From positions 103,395 to 167,394 of the forward strand of contig JAYTTF010000045.1 of NCBI GenBank assembly GCA_043745195.1: a stretch of DNA of 64,000 nt. Direction: 5' to 3'. This document shows, one piece after another, positions 26,247 through 36,017 of the stretch; position 1 is the first letter of the stretch, and every line of letters begins with the position of its first letter. The stretch comes from JANXSF01 sp043745195. Lineage in GTDB: Bacteria; Acidobacteriota; Terriglobia; Bryobacterales; Bryobacteraceae. A model generated the notes under the pieces. The model was not told the DNA's origin. It made no database searches and worked only from the letters and a program-made list of their open reading frames with translations. Both the position numbers and the translations under genes were made by a program.

Positions 26247-28120
26247 CGAATGGCGATCGTCGGCGAATTACTTGGCTGCCGGTTCACGAATATTACTAAG
26301 GGTACCGCAGCTCCAGTAGGCGCGCCCTCGGGGATTTGAATATTGGCTTGTGCCAAGCCAACAAAGCCCGGCGTCAACCCTAGAAAGAATACGGGTGCAT
26401 TCACATTGCCTACCGTGGCGGCAACTTCGCCTGCTGCTTTATTAAGAGTTATAAATCCAGCCTCTGCACCTTCCACAATGGAAGGAGTTACTGCACCTAT
26501 GCCCGTAAGATAGGTAACAATAAAATTCCCACGCGCCTCCGGTGCATCTGGCGCATTCAACGCACCATCCTGATTCACCACCACTCCACGATCGGTCCCA
26601 GGAATCTGATAAATCCCCGGCGATGCCCGTCCTACAAAGAACTGCTCTTCGCGGCTGGTCCCATTCGCGTTGGTAATGGTCAGGTTTGCCGGGCCATCCG
26701 GCAAATCATATGGCACCTGGGCGTTCACCTGCGACGGCGAGACAAACACCAGTGGGACGTTTCTGCCATTGATAGCCACACTCACGCCACCTAGTATTTT
26801 GGGGAGCGGCGTCTCGCTCGCCTGTACTAGTGCTGGAGCCATGTTCGATCCAAAAATGGAAATGAACGACCCTACCGCCATCGGTACCGGAGTTGGCGCA
26901 AAGCTGGCCGCGTTCACAATGCCGCCAGCGGAAATTGCGGGCCTTGCGGTAAAGGTTACTTTGCGGATTTGGTAATTCAGCCAATCTGTTATGTATAAGT
27001 CATCTTTGCCGTCCACCGCTACGGAAGAAGGAAAAGTAAGTGAACTCTGATTAGCAATCGCATTTTCAGCAGCCAGCCCAATGTTTCCATTCCCTGCTGC
27101 GGTCGTAATTACTCCGTCAGGAGCCACACGGCGAATTCGTTGATTCGCCATATCGGCAATATAAAGGTTCCCTTTGCTATCAAAAGCAATGCCCATCGGC
27201 AAATTCAGTTGCGCTGCGGTAGCCCTGCCGCCGTCACCGGAGTAACCTGGAGTTCCTGTACCAGCGTAAGTGGTCATGATACCTTGCGGAGTAACTCGGC
27301 GGATGCGATGGTTCACTTGCTCAGTAATATATAAGTTACCCGCGCCGTCAAAAGCAATGCTCACCGGGTTATTTAAAGGTGAGGTTGCGGCCTGGACATT
27401 CTCACCGGCGTTTCCCGGCAATCCAATGCCAGCCACGGTCACTACGCGGCCATCGACACCTACTCGGGCTACTCGATTGCTGTGAAGTTCGGCGAAGTAA
27501 AGGACGCCTTGCGCATCATAGGCGGCGGAAATGGGCCAATCTAACCCAGTGGATGTTGCGGGGATGCCAGGCGCATAAACCTGATGTAAGTTGCTGCCCA
27601 CGATAGTTGTAATCACACCGGATGCTGCGATTCGACGGATCCGGTTGTTTTGTTGATCAACAATAACCTGGTTGCCATTCGGATCGAAAATCAATTGGCT
27701 GGGGCCATAGAGTTTCGCTTGCAGGGCTTGGCCGCCTTCGCCCACCGCAGCAGTGCCGCCCAATGGGGAACAGCGTGAATCCACATCGGGACGCTGCCCG
27801 GTACCTGCAACTGTTGTGACAATGCCTGTGGTGGAAATTCGCCGGATGCGATGGTTGTTGGTGTCGGCGATGAAAACGTTGCCCGCTTTGTCCACAGTAA
27901 GGTGGCTGACTTGTTCGTATTGGGCAGGGTCACAATCATTAAATTTGTTTGCCAGAGTGAAAGCAGCATTGCGCGCAAGGCCATCGTCGCCCCCAAATCC
28001 ACGGCCAGTGCCGCCGATAGTGGTAATAAATCCGGTCTGCGCCAGGGCAAGGAAGCCGTACAGCGAACAAAATAAGCGAATAATTGGAAGAATGCGTGGC
28101 AACAGGGGTCTCTGGTTCAA
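26243..28120 (-). CDS. secreted NHL-repeat propeller with C-terminal Solibacter-type IPT domain
   Basis: A 625-aa exported protein. From about residue 65 to 390 it has NHL repeats recognisable as GNVFIADTNNHRIRR, GNLYITEQVNHRIRR and GNLYIADMANQRIRR, alternating with TTVAGTG strands (a six-bladed propeller). From about residue 400 (GGIVNAASFAPTPVPMAVGSFISIFGSN) it carries the same terminal module as the genes at 14 and 39 kb. It leads the three-gene coupled unit, so it may share the role of the two metal-type proteins. Confidence 0.85.
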   Translation of the reverse strand: MNQRPLLPRILPIIRLFCSLYGFLALAQTGFITTIGGTGRGFGGDDGLARNAAFTLANKFNDCDPAQYEQVSHLTVDKAGNVFIADTNNHRIRRISTTGIVTTVAGTGQRPDVDSRCSPLGGTAAVGEGGQALQAKLYGPSQLIFDPNGNQVIVDQQNNRIRRIAASGVITTIVGSNLHQVYAPGIPATSTGLDWPISAAYDAQGVLYFAELHSNRVARVGVDGRVVTVAGIGLPGNAGENVQAATSPLNNPVSIAFDGAGNLYITEQVNHRIRRVTPQGIMTTYAGTGTPGYSGDGGRATAAQLNLPMGIAFDSKGNLYIADMANQRIRRVAPDGVITTAAGNGNIGLAAENAIANQSSLTFPSSVAVDGKDDLYITDWLNYQIRKVTFTARPAISAGGIVNAASFAPTPVPMAVGSFISIFGSNMAPALVQASETPLPKILGGVSVAINGRNVPLVFVSPSQVNAQVPYDLPDGPANLTITNANGTSREEQFFVGRASPGIYQIPGTDRGVVVNQDGALNAPDAPEARGNFIVTYLTGIGAVTPSIVEGAEAGFITLNKAAGEVAATVGNVNAPVFFLGLTPGFVGLAQANIQIPEGAPTGAAVPLVIFVNRQPSNSPTIAIR

Positions 28121-28264
28121 GCATAGCGTTGCTTACAGGGATGGTCAAACGGGTTGATGCAACATTTTCTGAGTGTCATTGTTGCGTTAGCCCTACGATA
28201 CGTTGTACTGTCGCTTGGATCTTTATATGCTATTAATGCACCACAGAACTTAGGAGCTTAACGA

Positions 28265-30856
28265 ATGAACCGAAACAAAAATCTGGCCGGGTTTGCATGC
28301 GCATTTTTTGCGAGTTTTGCTTTGATCCACGGATACCAAAAAGCAACTCAAGTGTGGCCGCCCCCGGTGCAGAAAATCACGGGAGATGCGCCGGCCCTAT
28401 CTGTGACGGATGCCATGAAATCGTTTTATATGCCGCCTGGATATCATCTGGAAGTAGTTGCTTCTGAGCCAATGGTGAGTGACCCGATTGTAATGGATCA
28501 GGATGCCGATGGCCGTTTATATGTTGTGGAAATGCCCGCCTTCGCTCTTGATCAAAGCATGCGCGACACCAAGGAACCAATTTGCCGCCTTGTTGTTTTG
28601 GAAGATACCAACGGCGACGGAAAGATGGATAAACGAACCGTCTTCATGGACAATTTGGTGCTGCCTCGCGCGGTAAAAGTGTTGGCGGATGGAGTGCTGG
28701 TTGGCGAACCGCCAAACCTTTGGCTGGTACGCGACACTGATGGCGATGGCAAGGCGGATAAGAAAGAATTGATCCGCAATGATTTTGGCCGTTTGGACGC
28801 AAACATTGAACACAACGCCAATGGCCTTTATTGGGGCATGGACAACACGATTTATACTTCGGAACATAACTGGGATCTGCGTTTGAAGGATGGCAAGTTT
28901 GTTGTGCAACCTGGCCTTAGCCGTGGCCAATGGAACATTTCGCAGGATGATGCCGGTCGCATTTATCGCAACTGGAACGAGCAGCCCTTGTTTGTGGATA
29001 TTATTCCGCCCAGTTATTTTGTGCGCAATCCGAACGTGGCGCGCACCCGTGGGCTTTACGATGTACTGATTGAACGGGACGAAGCATTCATTTGGCCGGT
29101 GCGCCCGACGCCTGGTCTGCAAAGGGCGTATCGCAAGGGAACGTTGAGGGAAGACGGCACCGCGATCACTTATGCATCGTCTGCAGATCCTTGGATTTTC
29201 CGAGGAGACAGGCTTCCCAAAGAAGTGCAGGGCAATGCGTTTGTGGCTGATTCGCCCACGAATTTGGTCCATCGGTTGATTATTGACGATGACGGTACGG
29301 GCCGGTTGAAGGCTCGGGATGCGTATAAGAAGGGAGAATTTCTGGCGTCGACGGATGAACGCTTTCGTCCGGTGAATCTATTTTCTGCGGCCGATGGAAC
29401 GCTGTATGTGATCGACATGTACCGTGGCGTTGTGCAGGACATTGCTTATCAAACCGAGTATTTGAACACATATATCAAGAAGAATAAGTTAGAGATGCCA
29501 GTGGGAATGGGACGGATTTACAGGGTGGTGCATGATTCGATGAAGCCTGGACCGAAGCCCGCACTTTCCAATGCTTCGCCGGAACAATTGGTGGCAACTT
29601 TATCTCACCCCAACGGCTGGTGGCGTGATAAGGCACAGCAACTTTTGGTGCAGCATAAGTCAACGCAAGTGGCCCCGCAATTGAAGCGTCTTGCTCTAAC
29701 TGCTCCGGACTGGCGAACCAAGCTCCATGCCCTTTGGACGCTGGATGGTATGGATGCCATAGACGCTGCAACGGTGGAAAAGGCACTGGGGGATCGGTCG
29801 CCAAATGTGCGCGCATCAGCAGTGCGGATTGCTGAGCGTTGGCTGCGCGAACCCGGACATCCAATTCATGCTGCAGTGCTGAAGAAAGCAGAGGATGCAA
29901 ATTGGACGGTGCGTTATCAACTGGCGGCATCGCTTGGGGAATTGCCGAAGGGTACCCGCGTTGATCCAATTATGGGGATGCTGGAAAAGTATGGCGAGGA
30001 TCAAATCATAGTTGACGCAGCAGTAAGTGGATTGAATGGTCAGGAAGCGACCATGGTTACACTTATGCTGGAAAGCAAAGCCGGGGAAAAGAAGACCAGC
30101 GACGCGGTAACGATGCTTTCAGCAGCAGTGGCAAAGGCCAAGGACGAATCGGCTGCGCAGGGACTGCTGGCATTTGCGGCCGATGCGCAAAAGCCAATGT
30201 GGCAGCGGCTGGCGCTGCTTCGTGGGTTTGATACAGGCCTGCCGAGTGGGCGTGCAGGATTGGGAGGAGGTGGCGGGCGTCCTCCTGGTGCGGGAGGTGT
30301 CGGCGGAAGCCGGATGAGTTTGAAGTCGGAACCTGTGATGCTAACGAAACTGGCGAAGAACAGTGGGGAATTAGGAGTCCTTTCGGCAAAGATTGTAGAT
30401 CGGATTGATTGGCCGGGGAAGCCGGCACCAGTTGCCACGGGACCGAAGCTGACGGCAGAGGAAGAAAAGCGAATGGCTGCGGGCGAGAAGCTGTACACGA
30501 ACTTTTGCGTCGGTTGTCATTTGGCGACAGGGCAGGGGACACAGGGCGGTTCAACGGATTTGGTAGCCTCGAAACTGGTGGTTGGGAATCCTGGAGTTGT
30601 GATGCGCGTTTTGTTGAGCGGCAAGGATGGAAAGTCTGGATTGATGCCGCCGCTGGGCTCGTCGATGAATGACGAACAGGTTGCCGCAGTGATCACCTAC
30701 TTGAGGCGTGCGTGGGGACATACGGCAGTGCCGGTGACGGCTGCCGAGGTGCAGGAAGTGCGAGGAGTGACGTCGCTACGCAAGACCCCATGGACGGATG
30801 AAGAACTGAGCAAGGTTCCGGCACCGTTTCGCGGTGGAGCGAATATAGCCAGATAA
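28265..30856 (+). CDS. membrane-bound dehydrogenase-like propeller with HEAT repeats and cytochrome c domain
   Basis: An 863-aa exported protein of the type common in Planctomycetes, Verrucomicrobia and Acidobacteria. After a signal anchor, residues about 50-420 form a propeller domain with FMPPGYHLEVVASEP-like entry (here YMPPGYHLEVV) and calcium-loop-like DxNGDGKMDK and DTDGDGKADK motifs. HEAT-like repeats fill about 445-650, then a Gly-rich linker. A single c-type heme site CVGCH (Cys748, Cys751, His752) is followed by a PPLG Met-ligand region. It probably oxidises a sugar-type substrate in the periplasm and passes electrons to its own heme. Confidence 0.88.
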   Translation: MNRNKNLAGFACAFFASFALIHGYQKATQVWPPPVQKITGDAPALSVTDAMKSFYMPPGYHLEVVASEPMVSDPIVMDQDADGRLYVVEMPAFALDQSMRDTKEPICRLVVLEDTNGDGKMDKRTVFMDNLVLPRAVKVLADGVLVGEPPNLWLVRDTDGDGKADKKELIRNDFGRLDANIEHNANGLYWGMDNTIYTSEHNWDLRLKDGKFVVQPGLSRGQWNISQDDAGRIYRNWNEQPLFVDIIPPSYFVRNPNVARTRGLYDVLIERDEAFIWPVRPTPGLQRAYRKGTLREDGTAITYASSADPWIFRGDRLPKEVQGNAFVADSPTNLVHRLIIDDDGTGRLKARDAYKKGEFLASTDERFRPVNLFSAADGTLYVIDMYRGVVQDIAYQTEYLNTYIKKNKLEMPVGMGRIYRVVHDSMKPGPKPALSNASPEQLVATLSHPNGWWRDKAQQLLVQHKSTQVAPQLKRLALTAPDWRTKLHALWTLDGMDAIDAATVEKALGDRSPNVRASAVRIAERWLREPGHPIHAAVLKKAEDANWTVRYQLAASLGELPKGTRVDPIMGMLEKYGEDQIIVDAAVSGLNGQEATMVTLMLESKAGEKKTSDAVTMLSAAVAKAKDESAAQGLLAFAADAQKPMWQRLALLRGFDTGLPSGRAGLGGGGGRPPGAGGVGGSRMSLKSEPVMLTKLAKNSGELGVLSAKIVDRIDWPGKPAPVATGPKLTAEEEKRMAAGEKLYTNFCVGCHLATGQGTQGGSTDLVASKLVVGNPGVVMRVLLSGKDGKSGLMPPLGSSMNDEQVAAVITYLRRAWGHTAVPVTAAEVQEVRGVTSLRKTPWTDEELSKVPAPFRGGANIAR

Positions 30857-30945
30857 AAATTGACCTGATTTGTTGACCGATTACGCATTCTACTTAGTAG
30901 CGTGAAATAAAATTGGCGATAATCTACTAGAGAGGAGTAACGACC

Positions 30946-33687
30946 ATGAAACTGAAAACTATGTATGCTGCTGTGCTCATATGCCTAACCTTGCCCACAG
31001 TTGGACTGGGGCAGGCTGCTTTACCCAGCGGCGTCCAGAAGATGTCTACTGTCGAAGGCATTACGGAATACCACTTAACGAATGGAATGCGGTTGCTTCT
31101 GTTCCCCGATTCTTCCAGCCCGAAATTGACCGTGAACGTCACCTATCTTGTGGGATCGAAGCACGAAAACTATGGGGAAACGGGAATGGCTCACCTGCTG
31201 GAGCACATGGTATTTAAGCCTACCAAGAACCGTGGAAACATCATTAAAGAGATGACCGACCATGGCGCACAGTTCAACGGAACAACTTGGTTGGACCGCA
31301 CTAACTATTACGAGACGGTGAATGCCACTGATGAAAATTTGCAATGGGCGATTGAGTTGGAAGCCGACCGAATGGTGAATGCGCTAATCGCCAAAAGTGA
31401 TTTGGTAACAGAAATGACCGTGGTTCGGAATGAGTTTGAAGCCGGCGAAAATAACCCGATGCGGGTTTTGATGCAGCGCACTCAGGCTGCGGCCTATGAA
31501 TGGCATAACTATGGCAAAACGACAATTGGGTCGCGAGCCGATATTGAGAATGTCCCGATTGACCGGCTGCAAGGGTTCTATCGCAAATATTACCAGCCAG
31601 ACAACTCCGTGGTGGTTATCGCCGGAAAGTTCGATGAAGCCAAGGCACTGGCATTGGTTGCGAAGAACTTTGGAGCAATTCCCCGCCCGGAACGTAAGCT
31701 GGATAAGATCTGGACTACTGAACCGGCCCAGGATGGAGAGCACACGGTGACGGTGCGCCGCGTAGGGGATGTACAAATGTTGCTGGCGGCTTACCATATT
31801 CCCGCTGGCGTTCATCCCGATTCCGAAGCGCTTGAGGTGTTGGAAACAGTGCTGACTGATAACCCATCTGGACGCATGTATAAGGCAATGGTTGAGAACA
31901 AGAAAGCGGCGGGAGTTTTCGGATTCGGCTTGCAGGGGGCAGATCCGGGACTGCTGATGTTTGGATCGCAAGTGCGCAAGGAACAGTCGCTGGACGAAGC
32001 GAAAAAAGCAATGTTCGCTACTTTGGAAGGTGTGGTGAAAGAGCCACCCAGCAAAGAAGAAGTGGACCGTGCGAAAGCGAAGCTGAGCAAGCAGATTGAA
32101 CTGATGATGACGAATTCGCAGCAGATTGCGATCGCGTTAAGTGATTTGGCGTCGATGGCGGATTGGCGAATGCTGTTCGTTTCCCGTGACCGATTGCAGA
32201 AGGTTACTCCTGAAGACGTGCAGCGCGTAGCTAGCGCCTATTTGAAGGATGATAATCGGACAGTGGGTTCGTTCATCCCTGTAGATAAACCGGACCGTTC
32301 GGAAATTCCTGCAACGCCCAATGTTGCTGATATGGTGAACAACTATAAGGGCCGGGCAGCAATGGTGGAAGGCGAGGTGTTTGACCCAACTCCCGCAAAT
32401 GTAGATGGCCGCACAAAACGCGCTACACTTCCCAACGGCATGAAGCTGGTGATGATGCCGAAGAAGAATCGTGGCAATACTGTAGTTGGCCGCATCACGC
32501 TACGGGTTGGTGATGAGAAGTCGCTGTTTGGAAAAGGTGACTCAGCTAGCCTTGCATGGTCTATGCTGATGCGCGGTACGAAGAATAAGACGCGTCAACA
32601 GATTCAGGATGAAGCAGACAAACTGAAGGCGCGTATCAACGCAGGGGGTTCGGCGTACTTCGGGACAGTGAATATAGAGGCGACGCGCGAGAACCTGGCC
32701 GGCACGTTGAAACTGGCGGCTGAGGTATTGCGGGAACCAAATTTTCCAGATCGTGAATTCGACACGTTGAAGCAATCGATCCTGGCGAGTTACGAAACGA
32801 ATCTGCGGGAGCCACAGGCCTTGGCCGGAATGATGCTGGGCAAGCATCTGCGTCCATATCCGAAGGGCGACATCCGCAGCATGAAAACTTTTGAAGAAAG
32901 CATTGAAGACACCAAAGCCGCCAAGCTGGATGACGTGAAGGAGTTTTACAAACAATTTTTCGGCGGCACCAGCACTGGCATTATCACCTTGGTTGGAGAT
33001 TTCGACCCTACCGCAGTGGAAGCGCAATTGCGCGAATTGCTGGGCAATTGGAAGTCGCCGAGCGGTTATACACGTACAATGCTGAATTACAAAAAAGTGG
33101 AAGCAATCAACAAGAACATCAACACACCGGACAAAGCCAATGCAATGTTGATGGCTGGAATGAATATTCCTTTGACGGATGAAGACCCGGGCTATCCGGC
33201 ATTGATGTTGGCGAATTTCATGTTTGGGCAAAACGCTGATTCGCGGCTATTCAATCGCTTACGCCAGAAAGAAGGATGGAGCTATGGCGCGGGTTCGGGA
33301 ATTACGGCGGGTACGAAAGAGAACGGTGGTTCCATGCAGGTCTTCGCCATTCTGGCTCCGGAGAACATCACGAAGTTGGAAAACGGAGTGAAGGAAGAAT
33401 TCAACAAGATTCTGACAGAAGGGTTTCCGGCGGAAGAAGTCGCCAAGGGAAAGAAGGTATGGTTGCAATCGCAGCAGGTGCAGCGTGCGCAGGATCAGGC
33501 TTTGTTGGGAATGTTATCCAGCTTTGAATATCATGGGCGCACCATGGATTGGCAGGCGCAGATGGAAAAGAAAGTGGCAGCATTGACTGCGGACGAAGTG
33601 AACGGGGCGGTTAAGAAATACATTGATATGAGTGCGCTGAGCATTGTGAAAGCCGGGGATATGAAAAAAGCTGGATTGCTGCAATAG
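30946..33687 (+). CDS. periplasmic M16 family zinc protease (two-domain)
   Basis: A 913-aa insulinase/pitrilysin-type peptidase with a Sec signal. The inverted zinc motif HLLEH (His83, Glu86, His87) and the distal Glu in ELEADRM form the active site in the first half. The second half (from about residue 480) repeats the M16 fold without the motif, as usual for the inactive partner domain. GAGAGGAG lies upstream of the ATG at good spacing. Substrates are unknown, probably misfolded or signal peptides. Confidence 0.93.
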   Translation: MKLKTMYAAVLICLTLPTVGLGQAALPSGVQKMSTVEGITEYHLTNGMRLLLFPDSSSPKLTVNVTYLVGSKHENYGETGMAHLLEHMVFKPTKNRGNIIKEMTDHGAQFNGTTWLDRTNYYETVNATDENLQWAIELEADRMVNALIAKSDLVTEMTVVRNEFEAGENNPMRVLMQRTQAAAYEWHNYGKTTIGSRADIENVPIDRLQGFYRKYYQPDNSVVVIAGKFDEAKALALVAKNFGAIPRPERKLDKIWTTEPAQDGEHTVTVRRVGDVQMLLAAYHIPAGVHPDSEALEVLETVLTDNPSGRMYKAMVENKKAAGVFGFGLQGADPGLLMFGSQVRKEQSLDEAKKAMFATLEGVVKEPPSKEEVDRAKAKLSKQIELMMTNSQQIAIALSDLASMADWRMLFVSRDRLQKVTPEDVQRVASAYLKDDNRTVGSFIPVDKPDRSEIPATPNVADMVNNYKGRAAMVEGEVFDPTPANVDGRTKRATLPNGMKLVMMPKKNRGNTVVGRITLRVGDEKSLFGKGDSASLAWSMLMRGTKNKTRQQIQDEADKLKARINAGGSAYFGTVNIEATRENLAGTLKLAAEVLREPNFPDREFDTLKQSILASYETNLREPQALAGMMLGKHLRPYPKGDIRSMKTFEESIEDTKAAKLDDVKEFYKQFFGGTSTGIITLVGDFDPTAVEAQLRELLGNWKSPSGYTRTMLNYKKVEAINKNINTPDKANAMLMAGMNIPLTDEDPGYPALMLANFMFGQNADSRLFNRLRQKEGWSYGAGSGITAGTKENGGSMQVFAILAPENITKLENGVKEEFNKILTEGFPAEEVAKGKKVWLQSQQVQRAQDQALLGMLSSFEYHGRTMDWQAQMEKKVAALTADEVNGAVKKYIDMSALSIVKAGDMKKAGLLQ

Positions 33688-33771
33688 GATTTAGTTTTCA
33701 GGGAATCATGCCTGATCGCGGCGAATTGCAAACCATTGCGGTTCGCCGCGCCCTGTTAATAGAGGACGGTG

Positions 33772-35253
33772 ATGGCTGGAATGCGTTTGGTTATCTTAAT
33801 GACGTTGGTGTCCGTTGGCTTAGAAGCACAAGCAACACCTCTGCCACAAGTGGCGCAACAGCCGAGCCGCAAAAAGCTGCTGGCGATTGGAGATGCGCAA
33901 ACGTATGGAGTTCAGCATGAATCGGTTTCGCATGCATTGTCAGTTATTGAACGGTTGGGTAAGGAATCTGGAATCTATGACACCACCATTCGTACTGACG
34001 CTCAGCTACTAACCAAACGCAAGGTTGTTCCTGCTGTTGGAGAGAACAAGAACATAAAGAACCTGAACGATTTTGACGCCGTGTTTTTCTACACTGCCGG
34101 TCATCCCGTTATGAGTGAAGAACAGAAGGCTGATTTTCTTTCGTTCATAAAAGAGGATGGCAAAGGCTTCATCGGCGGGCATAGCGCCACTACAACCTTC
34201 TACAATTGGCCAGAGTTTGGTGCGATGGTTGGCGGCTATTTCGATGGTCATCCATGGGGAGTTTTTGATGCTCCTGTAATTGTTGAAGACCCGAGTTTTC
34301 CAGCCATGAAAGGGTTCCCGGGCAGTTTCATTCTGCGCGATGAAATCTATCAACTGAAGGCTCCGTATTCGCGCGATAAGGTACGCGTGCTGGCTCGATT
34401 GGATGCCAGTAAGCTGGACCTTACGAATCCTCGCGTCAATCGCACCGACAAAGATTTCCCTGTGGCTTGGGCTGCTCAAATTGGCAAGGGTCGAGTGTTT
34501 AACTCGTCCATTGGCCATCCTGAAGAATCTTGGGATCGTCCAGATGTGCAGACGATGTGGTTGGAAGCGATCAAGTGGGCAATGGGGTTAACCAATGCCG
34601 ACGTAACTCCGCGTCCTTTGCCTGCGGCTGCGCCTACTGTCACCAAAGCGCGGTTTGCGTCGGAGATTCAAGCGTACTTGAAAGAGGACCAGAGCAACCC
34701 GCCTCCGCAGAATGGGATTTTGTTTATCGGCAGCAGCATCTTTCGGCGATGGACAAATCTAAAGGCTCAAATGGCTCCAATGCCGGTTTTCAATCGAGCT
34801 TTCGGCGGATCGCAAACGCCGGAAATCTTGGAGTACATGGATAAGATTGTATTGCCTTATTCGCCGAAAATGATCGTCTATTACTGCGGCAGCAATGACG
34901 TGGGCGCAAAGCGGACAGCAGAGCAGATTGCTGACGGATTCAAACAGTTCGTGGCACGGGTGCATGTGAAATTGCCGGCCACCAAAATCTTTTACGTTTC
35001 GATCAATCGTGCGCCACAAAAGCAAGATAAATGGGATGTGGTGGACGCCGCGAATGCGTCGGTGAAGGCTTACGTTACTAAGGACAAGCGGCTGGAATTT
35101 ATTGATGTAAATCCGGCGCTTTTCGACCAAGATGGTCAGGCGCGGCTGGACTTATATTTGCCCGATAAGTTGCATTTCAAAGAACCTGCCTATGATGATT
35201 TCACCAGGATCATCAGGCCTGTGATTGAAAAAGCTTGGCTTGAAAGCAAGTAG
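33772..35253 (+). CDS. fusion of ThuA-like domain and SGNH/GDSL hydrolase
   Basis: A 493-aa exported protein. ATG 33772 directly follows an in-frame GTG, and AGAGGA precedes both. Residues about 30-275 form a ThuA-like trehalose-utilisation/glutamine-amidotransferase fold (FFYTAGHPVMSEEQ, GFIGGHSATTTFYNWPEF). Residues about 300-490 form an SGNH hydrolase with blocks FIGSSIFRRW, NRAFGGSQ, YYCGSNDVG and the DKLHF triad end. Together they suggest release of acyl or acetyl groups from a carbohydrate coupled to sugar binding or modification; this is inference. Confidence 0.87.
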   Translation: MAGMRLVILMTLVSVGLEAQATPLPQVAQQPSRKKLLAIGDAQTYGVQHESVSHALSVIERLGKESGIYDTTIRTDAQLLTKRKVVPAVGENKNIKNLNDFDAVFFYTAGHPVMSEEQKADFLSFIKEDGKGFIGGHSATTTFYNWPEFGAMVGGYFDGHPWGVFDAPVIVEDPSFPAMKGFPGSFILRDEIYQLKAPYSRDKVRVLARLDASKLDLTNPRVNRTDKDFPVAWAAQIGKGRVFNSSIGHPEESWDRPDVQTMWLEAIKWAMGLTNADVTPRPLPAAAPTVTKARFASEIQAYLKEDQSNPPPQNGILFIGSSIFRRWTNLKAQMAPMPVFNRAFGGSQTPEILEYMDKIVLPYSPKMIVYYCGSNDVGAKRTAEQIADGFKQFVARVHVKLPATKIFYVSINRAPQKQDKWDVVDAANASVKAYVTKDKRLEFIDVNPALFDQDGQARLDLYLPDKLHFKEPAYDDFTRIIRPVIEKAWLESK

Positions 35254-35300
35254 CCGACTATCCCACGGGCAGCATTACTGAATAATGGGACAATGCAGTA

Positions 35301-35570
35301 ATGGCGCTAACTTTAAAAAATTCCCAAGTTGAAGCTTTGGCTGCTGAGGTCGCTGATCTCGCAGGCGAATCGAAAACGGAAGCGGTTCGCCGGGCTCTAT
35401 TAGAGCGGCATGATAGGATCCGGCTGCTGCAAGGTGGCAAACCGAAACGGGATATTGGCAGGTTTCTGGCAACGCACATTTGGCCTACCATTCCTGCAGA
35501 CGTGCTTGGCCGTGAAGTAACAAAAGCCGAGGTTGAGGAATACCTTGGGTTTGGCCCTGGAGGGGTTTAG
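35301..35570 (+). CDS. vapB: VapB-type antitoxin (Rv0623-like)
   Basis: An 89-aa protein beginning MALTLKNSQVEALAAEVADLAGESKTEAVRRAL, a pattern typical of the Rv0623-like VapB family: a short strand and two helices for DNA binding, then a toxin-binding tail. The frame is intact although the toxin next to it is broken. The toxin ATG lies one base after the stop. Confidence 0.85.
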   Translation: MALTLKNSQVEALAAEVADLAGESKTEAVRRALLERHDRIRLLQGGKPKRDIGRFLATHIWPTIPADVLGREVTKAEVEEYLGFGPGGV

Positions 35571-35571
35571 A

Positions 35572-35945
35572 ATGTTGCTGGATTTTTCAGCAATGGTAGC
35601 GATCATTTTGCAGGAGCCAGGTTGGGAACATCTCCGGGACCGGATCGATTCGGCAAACATGACTGCAATAAACGCGGCGAGTTTATTGGAATCACACATG
35701 GTGTTAACTAACCGAACCGGCAAAGACGCACTACCTTTGCTGGACGCGTTCACTCGGGAAACTTGTATTCAAGTGATCCCATTTACAGACGCTCATTGGA
35801 GAATGGCTGCGGAAGGATTCTTGCGATACGGCAAGGACGACACCCGGCTGCACTAAATTTTGGCGATTGTATGACGGCAAGAATGACCGAAATGCCGCTA
35901 CTGTTCAAGGGTAAAGATTTTGAGCTTACCGATGTTTTGAGGTGA
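35572..35945 (+). pseudogene. vapC: VapC PIN toxin, frameshifted and probably inactive
   Basis: The first frame (35572-35856, 94 aa) gives a good PIN start (MLLDFSAMVAIIL, ESHMVL) and ends abruptly in GKDDTRLH. The missing end is present in another frame from about 35832: GRHPAALNFGDC, then TEMPLLFKGKDF, to a stop at 35943. A one-base loss near the AAGGA run would explain it. Compared with family sequences the segment after NFGDC also seems about three residues short. The last catalytic Asp (NFGDC) is lost from the main frame, so the toxin should be dead. Confidence 0.8.
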
Positions 35946-36017
35946 GGCGCGGTGGTTGTATCCGCTAGCGAATCTTCGCTAACAGTTCTCGCGTAAGTTT
36001 GCGGCCAATGGAAAGGT

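Noticed and set aside
28517..29272. 251-codon antisense frame
   Set aside because: Entirely within the dehydrogenase/cytochrome gene, with no motif.
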